DNA of 51,009 nt from Bacillota bacterium (GCA_023441965.1 JAEZNB010000097.1:1-51009); one strand, 5' to 3'. Shown: positions 33,994 through 43,093, numbered from the stretch's first letter. Translations and numbers: made by a program. The notes: generated by a model from the sequence alone, not told the origin.

Positions 33994-35262
33994 ATGATGG
34001 AGAGCAGTAAAGCGAGTTCCTTAAGAAAAAGAAAGGTAATCAGACTGATCACAATATCATTCTGTGGTCTGGCAGCACTTGTGGTCCTTCTTTGTCTGAG
34101 TGCATATCTGTTAATACACCCTTATATCAGTAAGGTGAATTATGTTCCCCTGGAGGAGGCGAATGCCCCACTGGCTGAGCCTTTGGATGAGCTGCTCGCA
34201 GATAAGTCAGGGGAGATGGGGGATCTGTATGATATTCTTGGAAAAGCCTCATTGTGGGCGAAGGAATCTGTGGAGACATCGGCGACAGGAGGAGAGATCA
34301 CAGGGCTGGGACTGCCGGTAAAGATCTTAGCTGATGCAGAAGGAGTTTCCGAAAAGGAACTTTTGGATGCGGAAGCGGATGGGGCTTCCGGGGGACTTAT
34401 GGCTGCAGACCGCTTGAAGGATAGCAGCAGAAGCAATCCGGGTGATGGTTTACCTCCGATCCTGCAGGACAAGGAGGTCCTGAACCTGCTGCTGATTGGG
34501 ACGGACAATCGGCGGCCGGGGGCACAGGGATTATCCGATTCTATGATTATATTGTCCATTCACCAGAAGGAAGAGAGGATTACGGCTGTATCCCTCCTTA
34601 GGGATATCTATCTTCATATTCCCGATAAGGATACCGATAACAGGCTGAATACCGCTTATGCTTATGGTGGAGCCAGGCTGCTGATTAAGACGATTGAAGA
34701 GAATTTTCGGATTAAGATTGATAAATATGCTTCGGTTGATTTCTTTTCCTTTGTCGATCTTTTGGATACGATCGGTGGGATCCAACTGAATATCACAAAG
34801 GAAGAGCTGCCTTATGTCAATTACTATATTAAGGAGCTTAACATACTCCAGGGGAAGGAGAAGGAAATGGACTTTCTTATGCTTCCCGGAGTACAGATGC
34901 TGAACGGCAGGCAGGTTCTTGGCTATGCCAGGGTTCGTTATGTGGGTACGGATTTTGCCAGGACGGGAAGGCAGAGAAAGATTCTGGAGCAGATCTATAT
35001 CAAGACCAAAAAGCTTAATATAAGGGAGATTACAGATCTCCTGGACCTCCTGCTGCCACAGGTAACGACCAATCTGACAGAAAAGGAAATCATCTCCCAG
35101 CTTCTGTCCATCCCGGACTATATGAATTATAAATTTGATTCCTTTTATATCCCACAGTCCGGTACCTATGAGAATGCAAGGATTCGCGGGATGCAGGTTC
35201 TGGACATCGACTTTAAGGCAAATGTCAAAGAGCTGCAGAAGAGGCTCTACGGGATTGAATGA
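33994..35262 (+). CDS. LytR-CpsA-Psr (LCP) family cell-wall glycopolymer ligase
   Basis: 422 residues: a basic N-terminus, one membrane helix (about 17-42), a Glu/Ser/Ala-rich external linker, then the LCP domain (about 160-360). Family motifs: LLIGTDNRRPGAQGLSDSMI, TAVSLLRDIYLHIPD, with the conserved Arg in SLLRD, RLNTAYAYGG, and LNGRQVLGYARVRY then TDFARTGRQRKIL. LCP enzymes move undecaprenyl-linked glycopolymers (teichoic acid, capsule) onto peptidoglycan outside the membrane. It may work on the product of the polysaccharide locus at 1-7 kb, though the two are 27 kb apart. The ATG at 33994 or 33997 follows GAGGT. An insertion sequence lies 17 nt after its stop. Confidence 0.88.
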   Translation: MMESSKASSLRKRKVIRLITISFCGLAALVVLLCLSAYLLIHPYISKVNYVPLEEANAPLAEPLDELLADKSGEMGDLYDILGKASLWAKESVETSATGGEITGLGLPVKILADAEGVSEKELLDAEADGASGGLMAADRLKDSSRSNPGDGLPPILQDKEVLNLLLIGTDNRRPGAQGLSDSMIILSIHQKEERITAVSLLRDIYLHIPDKDTDNRLNTAYAYGGARLLIKTIEENFRIKIDKYASVDFFSFVDLLDTIGGIQLNITKEELPYVNYYIKELNILQGKEKEMDFLMLPGVQMLNGRQVLGYARVRYVGTDFARTGRQRKILEQIYIKTKKLNIREITDLLDLLLPQVTTNLTEKEIISQLLSIPDYMNYKFDSFYIPQSGTYENARIRGMQVLDIDFKANVKELQKRLYGIE

Positions 35263-35270
35263 TTCCTCAT

Positions 35271-35279
35271 TTTGCTTTT
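35271..35279. repeat. Left target-site duplication of the ISLre2-type element
   Basis: TTTGCTTTT at 35271-35279 is repeated at 36901-36909; the following C is also shared, so the duplication is 9 or 10 bases. Confidence 0.8.
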
Positions 35280-35280
35280 C

Positions 35281-35308
35281 ATAGCGTAAAATTACTTTAA
35301 GCTGAAAA
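35281..35308 (+). repeat. Left terminal inverted repeat of the insertion sequence
   Basis: Starts ATAGCGTAAAATTACTTTAA; pairs with the complement of 36872-36899, 23 of 28 positions alike by eye. Confidence 0.8.
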
Positions 35309-35391
35309 TAAAAAATAAAATATAGAGAATACCACTTTGTGTTATCATTAAGTTGACAAGACAAAACAACAAACAAAGGAGGATATTCTCT

Positions 35392-36840
35392 ATGAATAAT
35401 AGTATACAACATTTTTATGAAAAAGGGTTAGTAGAATTATCAAAGGCTGCAGATATTTTTTATAGGTCACCTGAAAACCTTGATGAATTTATAGACGCAG
35501 TTATAAAGCCACTTCTAGAGTTCGGTATAGAATACGTTGCTGAAGTATTGCAGGATTCAGATGAATGCATAAGGAACAGCATGCAAAGGAAAGAAAACTG
35601 GAACATTAATCGGAGAGGGAAAACACAGCTTCTTACCCGGCTCGGAAACATCATTTACGAGAGAACGCTATTTCAGAATAGAAAAACAGGGGAATACCGT
35701 TACCTGCTGGATGATCTGATGGGATTAGAACCACATACCAGGATGACATGCGGTGCTGAGGCGGCGCTGATCGAGGAAGCCATAGATACAAGCTATAGAA
35801 AAGGTGGTTTGCTAGTAAGTATGACGGACAGTGTCAGCAAGCAGACAGTAAAGAATAAGATTCATGAATTGATAATTGAAGAAGAGTTAAAAGTGCCGGA
35901 GATAAAGAGGAAGGCAGAAGTCCTGTATATCGATGCGGATGAGGACCATATCGCAGAGCAGGCTTACAGCGGAGAAAAAGGTAATACTATCATAGGGAAA
36001 ATCATTTATCTCTATGAAGGGAAAGTACTCGAGAATGCCAGAAGCCATAGGCACTGCCTCGTAGGGAAGCATTATTTCGGGGGAGTATATGAAGGTAAAA
36101 AGGGAAATGAGGCTCTATGGATGAAGGTATGGAAATATATAGACAGCCATTATGATACGGAATATCTGAAAAGAATATATATAAATGGAGATGGTGGGGA
36201 CTGGATCAAGGAAGGTAGCCGTATGATTGCAAAGAGCCACTTCGTGTTGGATAAATATCATTTGATGAGTAGAATAAATGTTGCTACAGTCCATCTGTTG
36301 GACAGCAGTGATGATGTAAAGGCAATGATATATGAGGCTATCAACAGTAAGGATCGAAAAAGGCTTAGGGAAGTTTTCCGAGGGATAAAGGAAGTAACTG
36401 AGAACGAGAAGAAGCTTAAGGAGATCGAAGAAAGTGAAAAATATATTCTGAACCATTGGAAGGCAATAATAATTCGAGTTGGAAATCCGGAAGTACTGGG
36501 ATGCAGCGCAGAAGGACATGTAAGCCACACGTATTCGGCAAGAATGAGTTCGAGGCCGATGGGCTGGAGCCGTCATGGGGCGGATCAGATGTGCAAGCTT
36601 AGATGCTATAAAGAGAATGGTGGAAAAGTGATAGAATTGATAAAGAAGCAGAGGGAATTAGCTGAACTTGCGAAGACTGGTACAGACGAGAAAAAGATAT
36701 TTGTGGAGGAATACATAAGATCCTCATATAGGAAAAGAGCTCTGGATGATTCGTATTACATAGACCGGATACAGGCTTCAATCCCTGGATATACAGCTAA
36801 AAAGGTAATCTGGTTTAATACACACTTAAGAGATATGTAA
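35392..36840 (+). CDS. ISLre2-family transposase (UPF0236)
   Basis: 482 residues from the ATG at 35392 (AAAGGAGG upstream; an earlier in-frame start at 35353 lacks a site). Full length for the family. It has the GEYRYLLDDLMGLEPHTRM segment, then YIDADEDHIAEQ and YINGDGGDWIK, which bring Asp residues of a probable DDE-type catalytic core, VLDKYHLMSRI, and a late EGHVSHTYSARMSSRPMGWS stretch characteristic of UPF0236 proteins. No frameshift or stop, so the element may be active. The gene fills most of the element and ends 60 nt before its right end. Confidence 0.93.
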   Translation: MNNSIQHFYEKGLVELSKAADIFYRSPENLDEFIDAVIKPLLEFGIEYVAEVLQDSDECIRNSMQRKENWNINRRGKTQLLTRLGNIIYERTLFQNRKTGEYRYLLDDLMGLEPHTRMTCGAEAALIEEAIDTSYRKGGLLVSMTDSVSKQTVKNKIHELIIEEELKVPEIKRKAEVLYIDADEDHIAEQAYSGEKGNTIIGKIIYLYEGKVLENARSHRHCLVGKHYFGGVYEGKKGNEALWMKVWKYIDSHYDTEYLKRIYINGDGGDWIKEGSRMIAKSHFVLDKYHLMSRINVATVHLLDSSDDVKAMIYEAINSKDRKRLREVFRGIKEVTENEKKLKEIEESEKYILNHWKAIIIRVGNPEVLGCSAEGHVSHTYSARMSSRPMGWSRHGADQMCKLRCYKENGGKVIELIKKQRELAELAKTGTDEKKIFVEEYIRSSYRKRALDDSYYIDRIQASIPGYTAKKVIWFNTHLRDM

Positions 36841-36871
36841 AAATACTAATGCAAAGGGATACTTCTATATT

Positions 36872-36899
36872 CTTTTAACTTAAAGTATCTTGACGCTAT
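36872..36899 (-). repeat. Right terminal inverted repeat of the insertion sequence
   Basis: Complement reads ATAGCGTCAAGATACTTTAA and matches the left repeat apart from about five positions. Confidence 0.8.
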
Positions 36900-36900
36900 C

Positions 36901-36909
36901 TTTGCTTTT
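36901..36909. repeat. Right target-site duplication of the ISLre2-type element
   Basis: TTTGCTTTT, identical to 35271-35279. Confidence 0.8.
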
Positions 36910-36916
36910 CTGCTTA

Positions 36917-36945
36917 TTGCCATGTCATTTTGGATATGGTAAAAT
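36917..36945 (+). promoter_or_regulatory. Promoter of the M16 peptidase/AIM24 genes
   Basis: -35 TTGCCA (36917-36922), 17-nt spacer, -10 TAAAAT (36940-36945) preceded by TATGG. The insertion sequence and its duplication end 7 nt upstream. Confidence 0.6.
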
Positions 36946-37153
36946 CATCTTATAAAGAACATTACTGGAAGATGAAAGTTACGGTAATGACAGCATATGT
37001 TTCGGGTAAGTCTATAGTAAGATATCTGTTTCATGCATGAATAGTAAGGCTTCATAAGGTAACCCCCATTCATTATGATTATATCTAAGATTAATTGTAA
37101 GATTGGGGGATATTATTTTCGTAGGAAAGCCTGGGACAGGAGGGAAAACCGAT

Positions 37154-38422
37154 ATGACGAATATCTATAAATTATCCAACAGTATTACCGTAGTAATGGA
37201 GAGAATGCCCTATCTGAAAAGCGCCGCCTTCGGAGTATGGATCCGTGCCGGCTCCGCCTATGAGGACGGAAGCAATAACGGTATTGCCCATATGATCGAG
37301 CATATGATGTTTAAGGGGACAGAAAGGCGGACGGCGAGACAGATCGCAGATGATATGGCCAGGATCGGCGGTAATATAAATGCCTTTACCAGTAAGGAAT
37401 GCACCTCTTATTATGCTACGACCTTAAGTGAACACCTGCCGATTGCCATAGATATCCTTAGTGATATGCTGACCAACTCCTTGTTTGAGGAGAAGGCACT
37501 GAAGAAGGAGAAGGGCGTCATCATAGAGGAAATCGATATGTATGATGACTCTCCGGAGGATCTGGTGCATGAGCTGCTGCAGCAGAGGGTATGGAAGGAT
37601 CATCCCTTAGGCTTTATGATCTCTGGGACAAAAAAGGTGGTCCGCAAGGTCAGCCGGGACCAGCTCCTGGATTTTCTGAATACCTATTATGTCGGTAAGA
37701 ACATCGTGATCTCTGTGGCAGGGAACTTCGTGGAGGATGAGATCCTTACCCTGCTGGAGAAGTCCTTCGGCAGGATACCGGAGAATAGCACAGGAGAGAG
37801 CGCCTTACCCGGGAAGCCGAATTATCATAAGGTGGTTTGCAAGAGAGATAAGGATATTGAGCAGATGCATCTGAATATCGCCTTTGACTGCATTTCCTAT
37901 CAGTCGGAGGAGCGCTTTACCTTGTCTGTACTAAACTCCATTCTGGGAGGCAGTGTGAATTCCAGACTCTTTCAGAAAATCAGAGAGGACAGCGGCCTGA
38001 CCTATTCTATCTATTCCTATGGCAGCTCCTTCCGTGATACGGGACTGCTGCAGATCTATGCCGCTATGAGTCCTGCTCAGACACCCACAGTGGTAAAGAA
38101 GATCCGGCAGATTATCACTGATATGAGAAGGAAGGGCGTCACTGAGGAAGAGCTGGCCATGACCAAGGAGCAGATTAAGACAGAGCTGATTCTGGGGAGT
38201 GAAAGTGCGAAGAGCAGGATGAATACCAACGGCAAGTCCATGTTGAACAGGGGTAGGGTAACTACGCAGGAGGAGCTGCTTGAAGGCATCAACAGTGTCA
38301 GTCTGGCGGACCTGAAACGCTTTGCCAATCAGTATCTGAACCTGGAGGTTTGCTCTTATTCTCTGGTCGGTAATCTGAAGGGACTGGATTTAAAGGAACT
38401 GGAGCTGAGAAAGCTTGGATAA
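37154..38422 (+). CDS. M16 family zinc metallopeptidase (YmxG/MlpA-like)
   Basis: 422 residues from the ATG at 37154 (GGAGGG 10 nt upstream; an upstream in-frame start at 37103 reads through the site). Inverted zinc motif HMIEH (His46, Glu49, His50) with the distal Glu in VIIEEID (about 125-126). M16 C-terminal domain: FDCISYQSEERFTLSVLNSI, GGSVNSRLFQKIREDSGLTY. Cytoplasmic peptidase, probably degrading small peptides. In Bacillus subtilis the homologue (mlpA/ymxG) lies downstream of pnp, and here too pnp is nearby, with an insertion sequence in between. Confidence 0.9.
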   Translation: MTNIYKLSNSITVVMERMPYLKSAAFGVWIRAGSAYEDGSNNGIAHMIEHMMFKGTERRTARQIADDMARIGGNINAFTSKECTSYYATTLSEHLPIAIDILSDMLTNSLFEEKALKKEKGVIIEEIDMYDDSPEDLVHELLQQRVWKDHPLGFMISGTKKVVRKVSRDQLLDFLNTYYVGKNIVISVAGNFVEDEILTLLEKSFGRIPENSTGESALPGKPNYHKVVCKRDKDIEQMHLNIAFDCISYQSEERFTLSVLNSILGGSVNSRLFQKIREDSGLTYSIYSYGSSFRDTGLLQIYAAMSPAQTPTVVKKIRQIITDMRRKGVTEEELAMTKEQIKTELILGSESAKSRMNTNGKSMLNRGRVTTQEELLEGINSVSLADLKRFANQYLNLEVCSYSLVGNLKGLDLKELELRKLG

Positions 38423-38452
38423 TAAGGTATATATGATTGAGGAGGATGATCT

Positions 38453-39133
38453 ATGAGATATGAGATTCACGGCGAGCCCTTACCGGTTGTAGTATGTCAT
38501 GTGGCTCAGGGAGAAACTATGATAACCGAGAGAGGCTCGATGAGCTGGATGAGCCCGAATATGAAGATGGAGACCTCTACCAACGGTGGTATTGGCAAGG
38601 CTTTGGGAAGAATGTTTTCCGGTGATTCCATCTTCCAGAACAAATATACCTCCGTAAACGGAGAGGGAATGATTGCGTTTGCTTCCAGCTTTCCCGGCTC
38701 CATCAGGGCATTGAGCATTGAACCCGGCAGGAACATGATTGTCCAGAAATCTGCCTTTCTTGCTTCAGAGGCAAGTGTGGAGCTGTCCCTGCATTTTCAG
38801 AAGAAGCTTGGTGCAGGGCTCTTCGGCGGAGAAGGCTTTATCATGCAGAGGCTATCCGGAAGAGGTGTCGCCTTTATAGAGATCGACGGCTATGCCATGG
38901 AATATGAACTGATGCCCGGTCAGAAGATGGTCGTGGATACCGGTTATCTGGCTGCCATGACAGATACCTGTACCATGGAGGTTCAGACGGTTCCCGGTGT
39001 GAAGAATATGCTCTTCGGCGGAGAGGGTATCTTCAATACCGTTATCACCGGCCCCGGCAAGATCCTGCTTCAGACCATGCCGGCCAGCAATGTGGCTGCG
39101 ACCTTGAGGCCCTTCTTCCCCTCGGCAAAATAA
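38453..39133 (+). CDS. AIM24 family (TIGR00266) protein
   Basis: 226 residues, all beta, without signal peptide or membrane helix. Family hallmarks: MRYEIHGEPLPVVVCHVAQG, ERGSMSWMSPNMKMET, a GEGMIAFASSFPGSIRALSI segment, GGEGFIMQRLSGRGVAFIEI, and the closing GGEGIFNTVITGPGKILLQT. These proteins form a double beta-barrel related to AIM24; their bacterial role is unknown. It lies 30 nt after the peptidase gene with GGAGGATGATCT before its ATG, so the two are one transcript. Confidence 0.88.
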   Translation: MRYEIHGEPLPVVVCHVAQGETMITERGSMSWMSPNMKMETSTNGGIGKALGRMFSGDSIFQNKYTSVNGEGMIAFASSFPGSIRALSIEPGRNMIVQKSAFLASEASVELSLHFQKKLGAGLFGGEGFIMQRLSGRGVAFIEIDGYAMEYELMPGQKMVVDTGYLAAMTDTCTMEVQTVPGVKNMLFGGEGIFNTVITGPGKILLQTMPASNVAATLRPFFPSAK

Positions 39134-39180
39134 CAAGGTCTATGTGGTAAGCAGGGAGAAGTCTTGGAATGAAATATCAC

Positions 39181-39208
39181 TTGACATTGTAAGCCGGAAT
39201 GATATAAT
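39181..39208 (+). promoter_or_regulatory. Promoter of thrS
   Basis: -35 TTGACA (39181-39186), 16-nt spacer, -10 TATAAT (39203-39208); near-consensus. Precedes the T-box leader. Confidence 0.75.
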
Positions 39209-39244
39209 TAGGTTCAGCAAAAACAATTCTGACCAAGATAGAAT

Positions 39245-39524
39245 TGTCATATCCTAACACGTTGAAGAGATAAGTAGTATGCGGAAGAATCCAGAGAGAG
39301 ATATGCTTGGGTGGAAGTATCTCATTCAGTGGCTCCTACATGTAACAGCCGCGCAGATGCATATGAAGACTACCTCGGAGTGACCCTAATCCGGTCCGGT
39401 GATTCCGTTACCATCGAATGAAGTGGGTGTGAGAAGCACCAAGAAGGGTGGAACCGCGACGTTAACCATACGCTCGTCCCTTCCGATTTGACAAAGCCAA
39501 GTCGGAAGAGGCGGGCTTTTCTTT
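39245..39524 (+). promoter_or_regulatory. T-box leader specific for tRNA-Thr, with terminator
   Basis: Stem I: GTATGC (39277-39282) pairs with GCATAT (39359-39364) above a specifier loop that reads GAAG-ACT-ACC (39365-39374); ACT and ACC are both Thr codons. The conserved T-box AAGGGTGGAACCGCG is at 39444-39458. The terminator is GCTCGTCCCTTCCGATTTG (39472-39490) with its complement 39498-39516, then TTTTCTTT. Uncharged tRNA-Thr should bind the specifier and the TGGAACC bulge and favour the antiterminator, so that thrS is made when charged tRNA-Thr is scarce. Confidence 0.92.
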
Positions 39525-39547
39525 ATGCTACAGAAAGGAGAATTTAT

Positions 39548-41512
39548 ATGAAAATAACTTTAAAGGACGGCTCCGTGAAGGAGTATAGTAAGGCAATGAC
39601 AGTATATGAAATTGCAGCGGATATCAGTGAAGGCCTGGCGAGGATGGCCTGTGCCGGCGAGCTGAACGGCAAGGTAGTGGACCTTCGGACCCTGGTAGAG
39701 GCTGACAGTGAACTTAGTATCCTTACCTTTCAGGATGAGGGGGGCAAGGCGGCCTACCGTCATACTACCTCCCATGTACTGGCCCAGGCAGTGAAGAGGC
39801 TGTATCCCAATGCAAAGCTGGCAATCGGCCCTTCCATCGATACCGGCTTCTATTATGATTTTGACTGTCCTCCCTTTGACCGGGCAGCTCTTGATGAGCT
39901 GGAGAAGGAGATGAAGAAGATCATCAAGGAGGGAGAGGACCTGGTTCGCTTTACCCTTCCGAGAAAGGAAGCCATCGCTCTGATGCAGGAGAAGAGCGAG
40001 CCCTATAAGGTAGAGCTGATTGAAGACCTGCCGGAGGATGCAGAGCTTTCCTTCTATCAGCAGGGAGATTTCGTAGACCTGTGTGCAGGCCCTCACTTAA
40101 TGAGCACGAAGAACATCAAGGCGATCAAGCTGATTTCCTCCTCCGGTGCCTATTGGAGAGGATCAGAGAAGAATAAGATGCTGACCAGAGTTTACGGTAC
40201 TGCCTATACAAAGACAGCTGACCTAGAGGCGTATCTGGCTCATCTGGAGGATATCAAGAAGAGAGATCACAATAAGCTGGGACGTGAGATGGAGATCTTC
40301 ACCACTGTGGATGTCATCGGCCAGGGCTTACCTCTCCTGATGCCCAAGGGTACCAAGATCGTACAGACCCTGCAGAGATGGATTGAGGACGAGGAGGAGC
40401 GTCGTGGCTATATGAGAACCAAGACTCCTCTTATGGCGAAGAGAGACCTCTATATCATATCCGACCATTGGAATCACTATAAGGAAGGCATGTTTGTCCT
40501 GGGTGACGAGAGCGATGAGAATGCAGAGGTTTTTGCTCTTCGTCCCATGACCTGCCCCTTCCAGTATTATGTTTATAAGCAGAGTCAGAAATCATACCGA
40601 GATCTGCCCTGCCGTTATGGCGAAACCTCGACCCTTTTCCGTAACGAGGATTCCGGCGAGATGCACGGTCTGACCAGAGTCAGACAGTTCACGATTTCCG
40701 AGGGTCATCTGATCGTTACTCCCGAGCAGGTAGAAGAAGAGTTTGCAGGCTGTCTGGACCTGGCGATGTATTGCTTGAAGACTCTGGGACTGGAGCAGGA
40801 TGTTACTTACCGTCTCTCCAAATGGGATCCGAACAACAAGACCAAGTACCTTGGGGACGAGGAGCAATGGGAAAGGATGCAGAATAAGATGAGGGAAATG
40901 CTGCTGCATCTGGGAGTTCCCTTTACCGAAGCAGAAGGTGAGGCTGCCTTCTACGGACCCAAGCTGGATATCCAGGCAAAGAACGTATATGGTAAGGAAG
41001 ACACCATGATTACGATTCAGCTGGACTTCGTTCTGGCAGAACGCTTCGATATGTTCTATATTGATGCCGGCGGCGAGAAGAAGCGCCCCTATATCATCCA
41101 CAGAACCAGCATGGGCTGCTATGAGAGAACCCTGGCCTGGCTGATTGAGAAGTATGCCGGTATGTTCCCCACCTGGCTGTGTCCGGAGCAGGTCCGTATC
41201 CTTCCGATTTCCGAGAAGTATCATGACTATGCCAAGAAGGTCAAGGATGAGCTGCTGAAGAATAATGTGCTGGTAACCGTGGATGAGAGAGCTGAGAAGA
41301 TCGGCTACAAGATCAGGGAAGCAAGACTGGACCGTATTCCTTATATGCTGGTAGTAGGCCAGAAGGAGGAAGAAGAGGGCGTAGTATCCGTCAGAAGCCG
41401 GTACCTGGGAGATGAAGGCCAGAAGCCTCTGGATACCTTTATCGATGATATCTGCAAGGAGATCAGAACCAAGGAGATCCGCAAGATCGAAGTAAGCGAA
41501 GAGCAGAAATAA
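39548..41512 (+). CDS. thrS: Threonyl-tRNA synthetase
   Basis: 654 residues from the ATG at 39548 (AGAAAGGAG upstream); a longer in-frame reading would start inside the T-box terminator. The N-terminal TGS domain (MKITLKDGSVKEYSKAMTVY) is followed by the editing domain with HTTSHVLAQAVKRLYPNAKL and SGAYWRGSE; the class II core has GTKIVQTLQRWIEDEEERRG, the MTCPFQYYVYK and FRNEDSGEMHGLTRVRQF motifs, and GCYERTLAWLIEKYAGMFP, then the anticodon-binding domain ending with VGQKEEEEGVVSVR. Regulated by the T-box just upstream. Confidence 0.97.
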   Translation: MKITLKDGSVKEYSKAMTVYEIAADISEGLARMACAGELNGKVVDLRTLVEADSELSILTFQDEGGKAAYRHTTSHVLAQAVKRLYPNAKLAIGPSIDTGFYYDFDCPPFDRAALDELEKEMKKIIKEGEDLVRFTLPRKEAIALMQEKSEPYKVELIEDLPEDAELSFYQQGDFVDLCAGPHLMSTKNIKAIKLISSSGAYWRGSEKNKMLTRVYGTAYTKTADLEAYLAHLEDIKKRDHNKLGREMEIFTTVDVIGQGLPLLMPKGTKIVQTLQRWIEDEEERRGYMRTKTPLMAKRDLYIISDHWNHYKEGMFVLGDESDENAEVFALRPMTCPFQYYVYKQSQKSYRDLPCRYGETSTLFRNEDSGEMHGLTRVRQFTISEGHLIVTPEQVEEEFAGCLDLAMYCLKTLGLEQDVTYRLSKWDPNNKTKYLGDEEQWERMQNKMREMLLHLGVPFTEAEGEAAFYGPKLDIQAKNVYGKEDTMITIQLDFVLAERFDMFYIDAGGEKKRPYIIHRTSMGCYERTLAWLIEKYAGMFPTWLCPEQVRILPISEKYHDYAKKVKDELLKNNVLVTVDERAEKIGYKIREARLDRIPYMLVVGQKEEEEGVVSVRSRYLGDEGQKPLDTFIDDICKEIRTKEIRKIEVSEEQK

Positions 41513-41525
41513 ATAGATATGATCA

Positions 41526-41566
41526 GGGCTGACAAAGCGAGAGGATGTTTTGTCAGCTCATTTTTT
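41526..41566 (+). terminator. Rho-independent terminator after thrS
   Basis: GGGCTGACAAA (41526-41536) pairs with TTTGTCAGCTC (41548-41559 with G-U pairs), followed by ATTTTTT. Confidence 0.85.
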
Positions 41567-41611
41567 ATGGGCGAAGTTAACCGGTTCAGCAGCAGGCTTC
41601 TATTTGACTTC

Positions 41612-41640
41612 TTTACATTTGCAATAAAATCGTCTATAAT
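41612..41640 (+). promoter_or_regulatory. Promoter of the DUF4143 ATPase gene
   Basis: -35 TTTACA (41612-41617), 17-nt spacer, -10 TATAAT (41635-41640), starting 46 nt after the thrS terminator. Confidence 0.7.
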
Positions 41641-41672
41641 AAAATTAGAATTTAGATTGGACGGTGATAAAG

Positions 41673-42893
41673 ATGGAGAACTATATCAAACGGACAGCAG
41701 AAAAGAAGGTTCTGGAGGTATCAGAACATTTTCCGGTTCTGCTGATTACCGGACCGCGGCAGGTCGGTAAGACAACATTGCTGCGACAATTGGCAGGAAC
41801 GGAAAGAAAATATGTATCCCTAGATCATCCGATGATAAAGCAACTGGCAGTTACCGATCCGGAGCTGTTCCTGCAAAGATATGAGCCCCCTGTTTTGATT
41901 GATGAGATACAATATGCACCTCAGCTCTTACCATTTATAAAGCTTTATGTTGACGAACACAAGAGGAAGGGTGATTTCTGGCTGACAGGCTCCCAGATGT
42001 TCCACCTGATGAAGGGAGTCAGTGAATCCTTGGCCGGGAGAGTAGGAATCATCAATCTGTTCGGCTTGTCCTATAGCGAAATTATTGGATCAGAGTCGTC
42101 ACCATTCCAAATGGATATTATGAAACTAAAGGAAAGAGCAGCCATCAGGCCTGACTTACAGCTGAAGGAGCTTTATACCTATATTCACACCGGGACCATG
42201 CCGGCTCTATATGCTGATAAGCAGGATATTGAAACCTATTATTCCTCTTATCTGCAGACCTATCTTCAGCGGGATTTAAAGGAGCTTACCCGGGTAGGGG
42301 ATGAGCTTACCTTCATGCGTTTTATCACCTCCGTGGCAGCCAGAACGGGACAACTGGTGAATTATGCCGATATTTCGAGGGATATTGGGATCAGTGAACC
42401 AACGGTCAAACAATGGTTATCCATCTTGATTGCCTCCGGAATCGTTCTTCTTTTAGAACCATATCATAATCACTTACTGAAGCGGCTGGTGAAAACCCCT
42501 AAGCTATATTTTATTGATACCGGTTTTTGTGCCTATTTGACCAGGTGGACCTCTGCTGAGGTATTGGAGACCGGTGCAATGGCTGGTGCATTTTTTGAGA
42601 CCTGGGTGGTTTCTGAGATTTACAAAAGCTATTATCATTCGGGAAGAAGACCAACGTTTTATTACTATAGGGATAAGGATCAGACAGAGATCGACCTTAT
42701 CCTTTGCGAGGCTGATACACTTTACCCCATAGAGATAAAGAAGTGTGCCAATCCGGGCAAAGCAGCCCTACAAAGCTTTAAAGCCCTGGAAAAGACAAAA
42801 CAGAAGATCGGCTCGGGGGGTGTAATCTGTCTATGCTCCGAGCTGCTACCTGCGGATAAGAACAACTGGTTTATTCCTGCCGGTCTGCTGTAA
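41673..42893 (+). CDS. AAA-type ATPase with a DUF4143 domain
   Basis: 406 residues from the ATG at 41673 (GGTGAT upstream). The N-terminal ATPase has Walker A GPRQVGKT (27-34), Walker B PPVLIDEIQ (Asp77, Glu78) and the sensor segment DFWLTGSQMFHLM. The C-terminal DUF4143 part (about 215-406) has a winged-helix-like piece (ADISRDIGISEPTVKQWLSI) and ends with QTEIDLILCE and YPIEIKKC, a PD-(D/E)XK-like arrangement seen in this family. These proteins are common single genes in anaerobes and probably mobile or selfish in part; the function is unproven. It has its own promoter and stands between thrS and metY. Confidence 0.8.
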   Translation: MENYIKRTAEKKVLEVSEHFPVLLITGPRQVGKTTLLRQLAGTERKYVSLDHPMIKQLAVTDPELFLQRYEPPVLIDEIQYAPQLLPFIKLYVDEHKRKGDFWLTGSQMFHLMKGVSESLAGRVGIINLFGLSYSEIIGSESSPFQMDIMKLKERAAIRPDLQLKELYTYIHTGTMPALYADKQDIETYYSSYLQTYLQRDLKELTRVGDELTFMRFITSVAARTGQLVNYADISRDIGISEPTVKQWLSILIASGIVLLLEPYHNHLLKRLVKTPKLYFIDTGFCAYLTRWTSAEVLETGAMAGAFFETWVVSEIYKSYYHSGRRPTFYYYRDKDQTEIDLILCEADTLYPIEIKKCANPGKAALQSFKALEKTKQKIGSGGVICLCSELLPADKNNWFIPAGLL

Positions 42894-43093
42894 CAGGTCT
42901 ATATGGGATAGGTGTTGAGAACAAGGATAGGACGCATGTCGTATAAAAAGGTGGTTCTTGACAAAGGCAAGTCATTCATTATATGATTTCAGAGAAATAT
43001 GGAAAATATGTGCTGAATTGCAGAGAGTATCCCCTTTATTGGAGCGTTCTCCTGTGATATCAGCCGGAGGGAAAGAAAGGCGGAGGAAGAAAG
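42894..43093. other. Intergenic region with the metY promoter; no SAM riboswitch seen
   Basis: It holds a promoter (42958-42987). I looked for S-box (SAM-I) signatures because the next gene makes homocysteine, and did not find them. No gene is called. Confidence 0.45.
42958..42987 (+). promoter_or_regulatory. Probable promoter of metY
   Basis: -35 TTGACA (42958-42963), 18-nt spacer, -10 TATGAT (42982-42987). An untranslated leader of about 100 nt follows. Confidence 0.5.

Larger units (their letters stand above)
35280..36900 (+). mobile_element. Complete ISLre2-family insertion sequence (about 1.62 kb)
   Basis: One intact transposase gene flanked by imperfect 28-bp inverted repeats: 35281-35308 and the complement of 36872-36899, both starting ATAGCGT and containing TACTTTAAG, with about five mismatches. 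Outside them lie direct repeats TTTGCTTTT, the sign of a transposition that has not been rearranged since. It inserted between the LCP gene and the M16 peptidase, leaving 7 bases between the right duplication and the -35 of the peptidase promoter (36917). No gene was broken. Confidence 0.88.

Noticed and set aside
42894..43093. SAM (S-box) riboswitch before metY
   Set aside because: None of the conserved S-box sequence blocks or a terminator is present.
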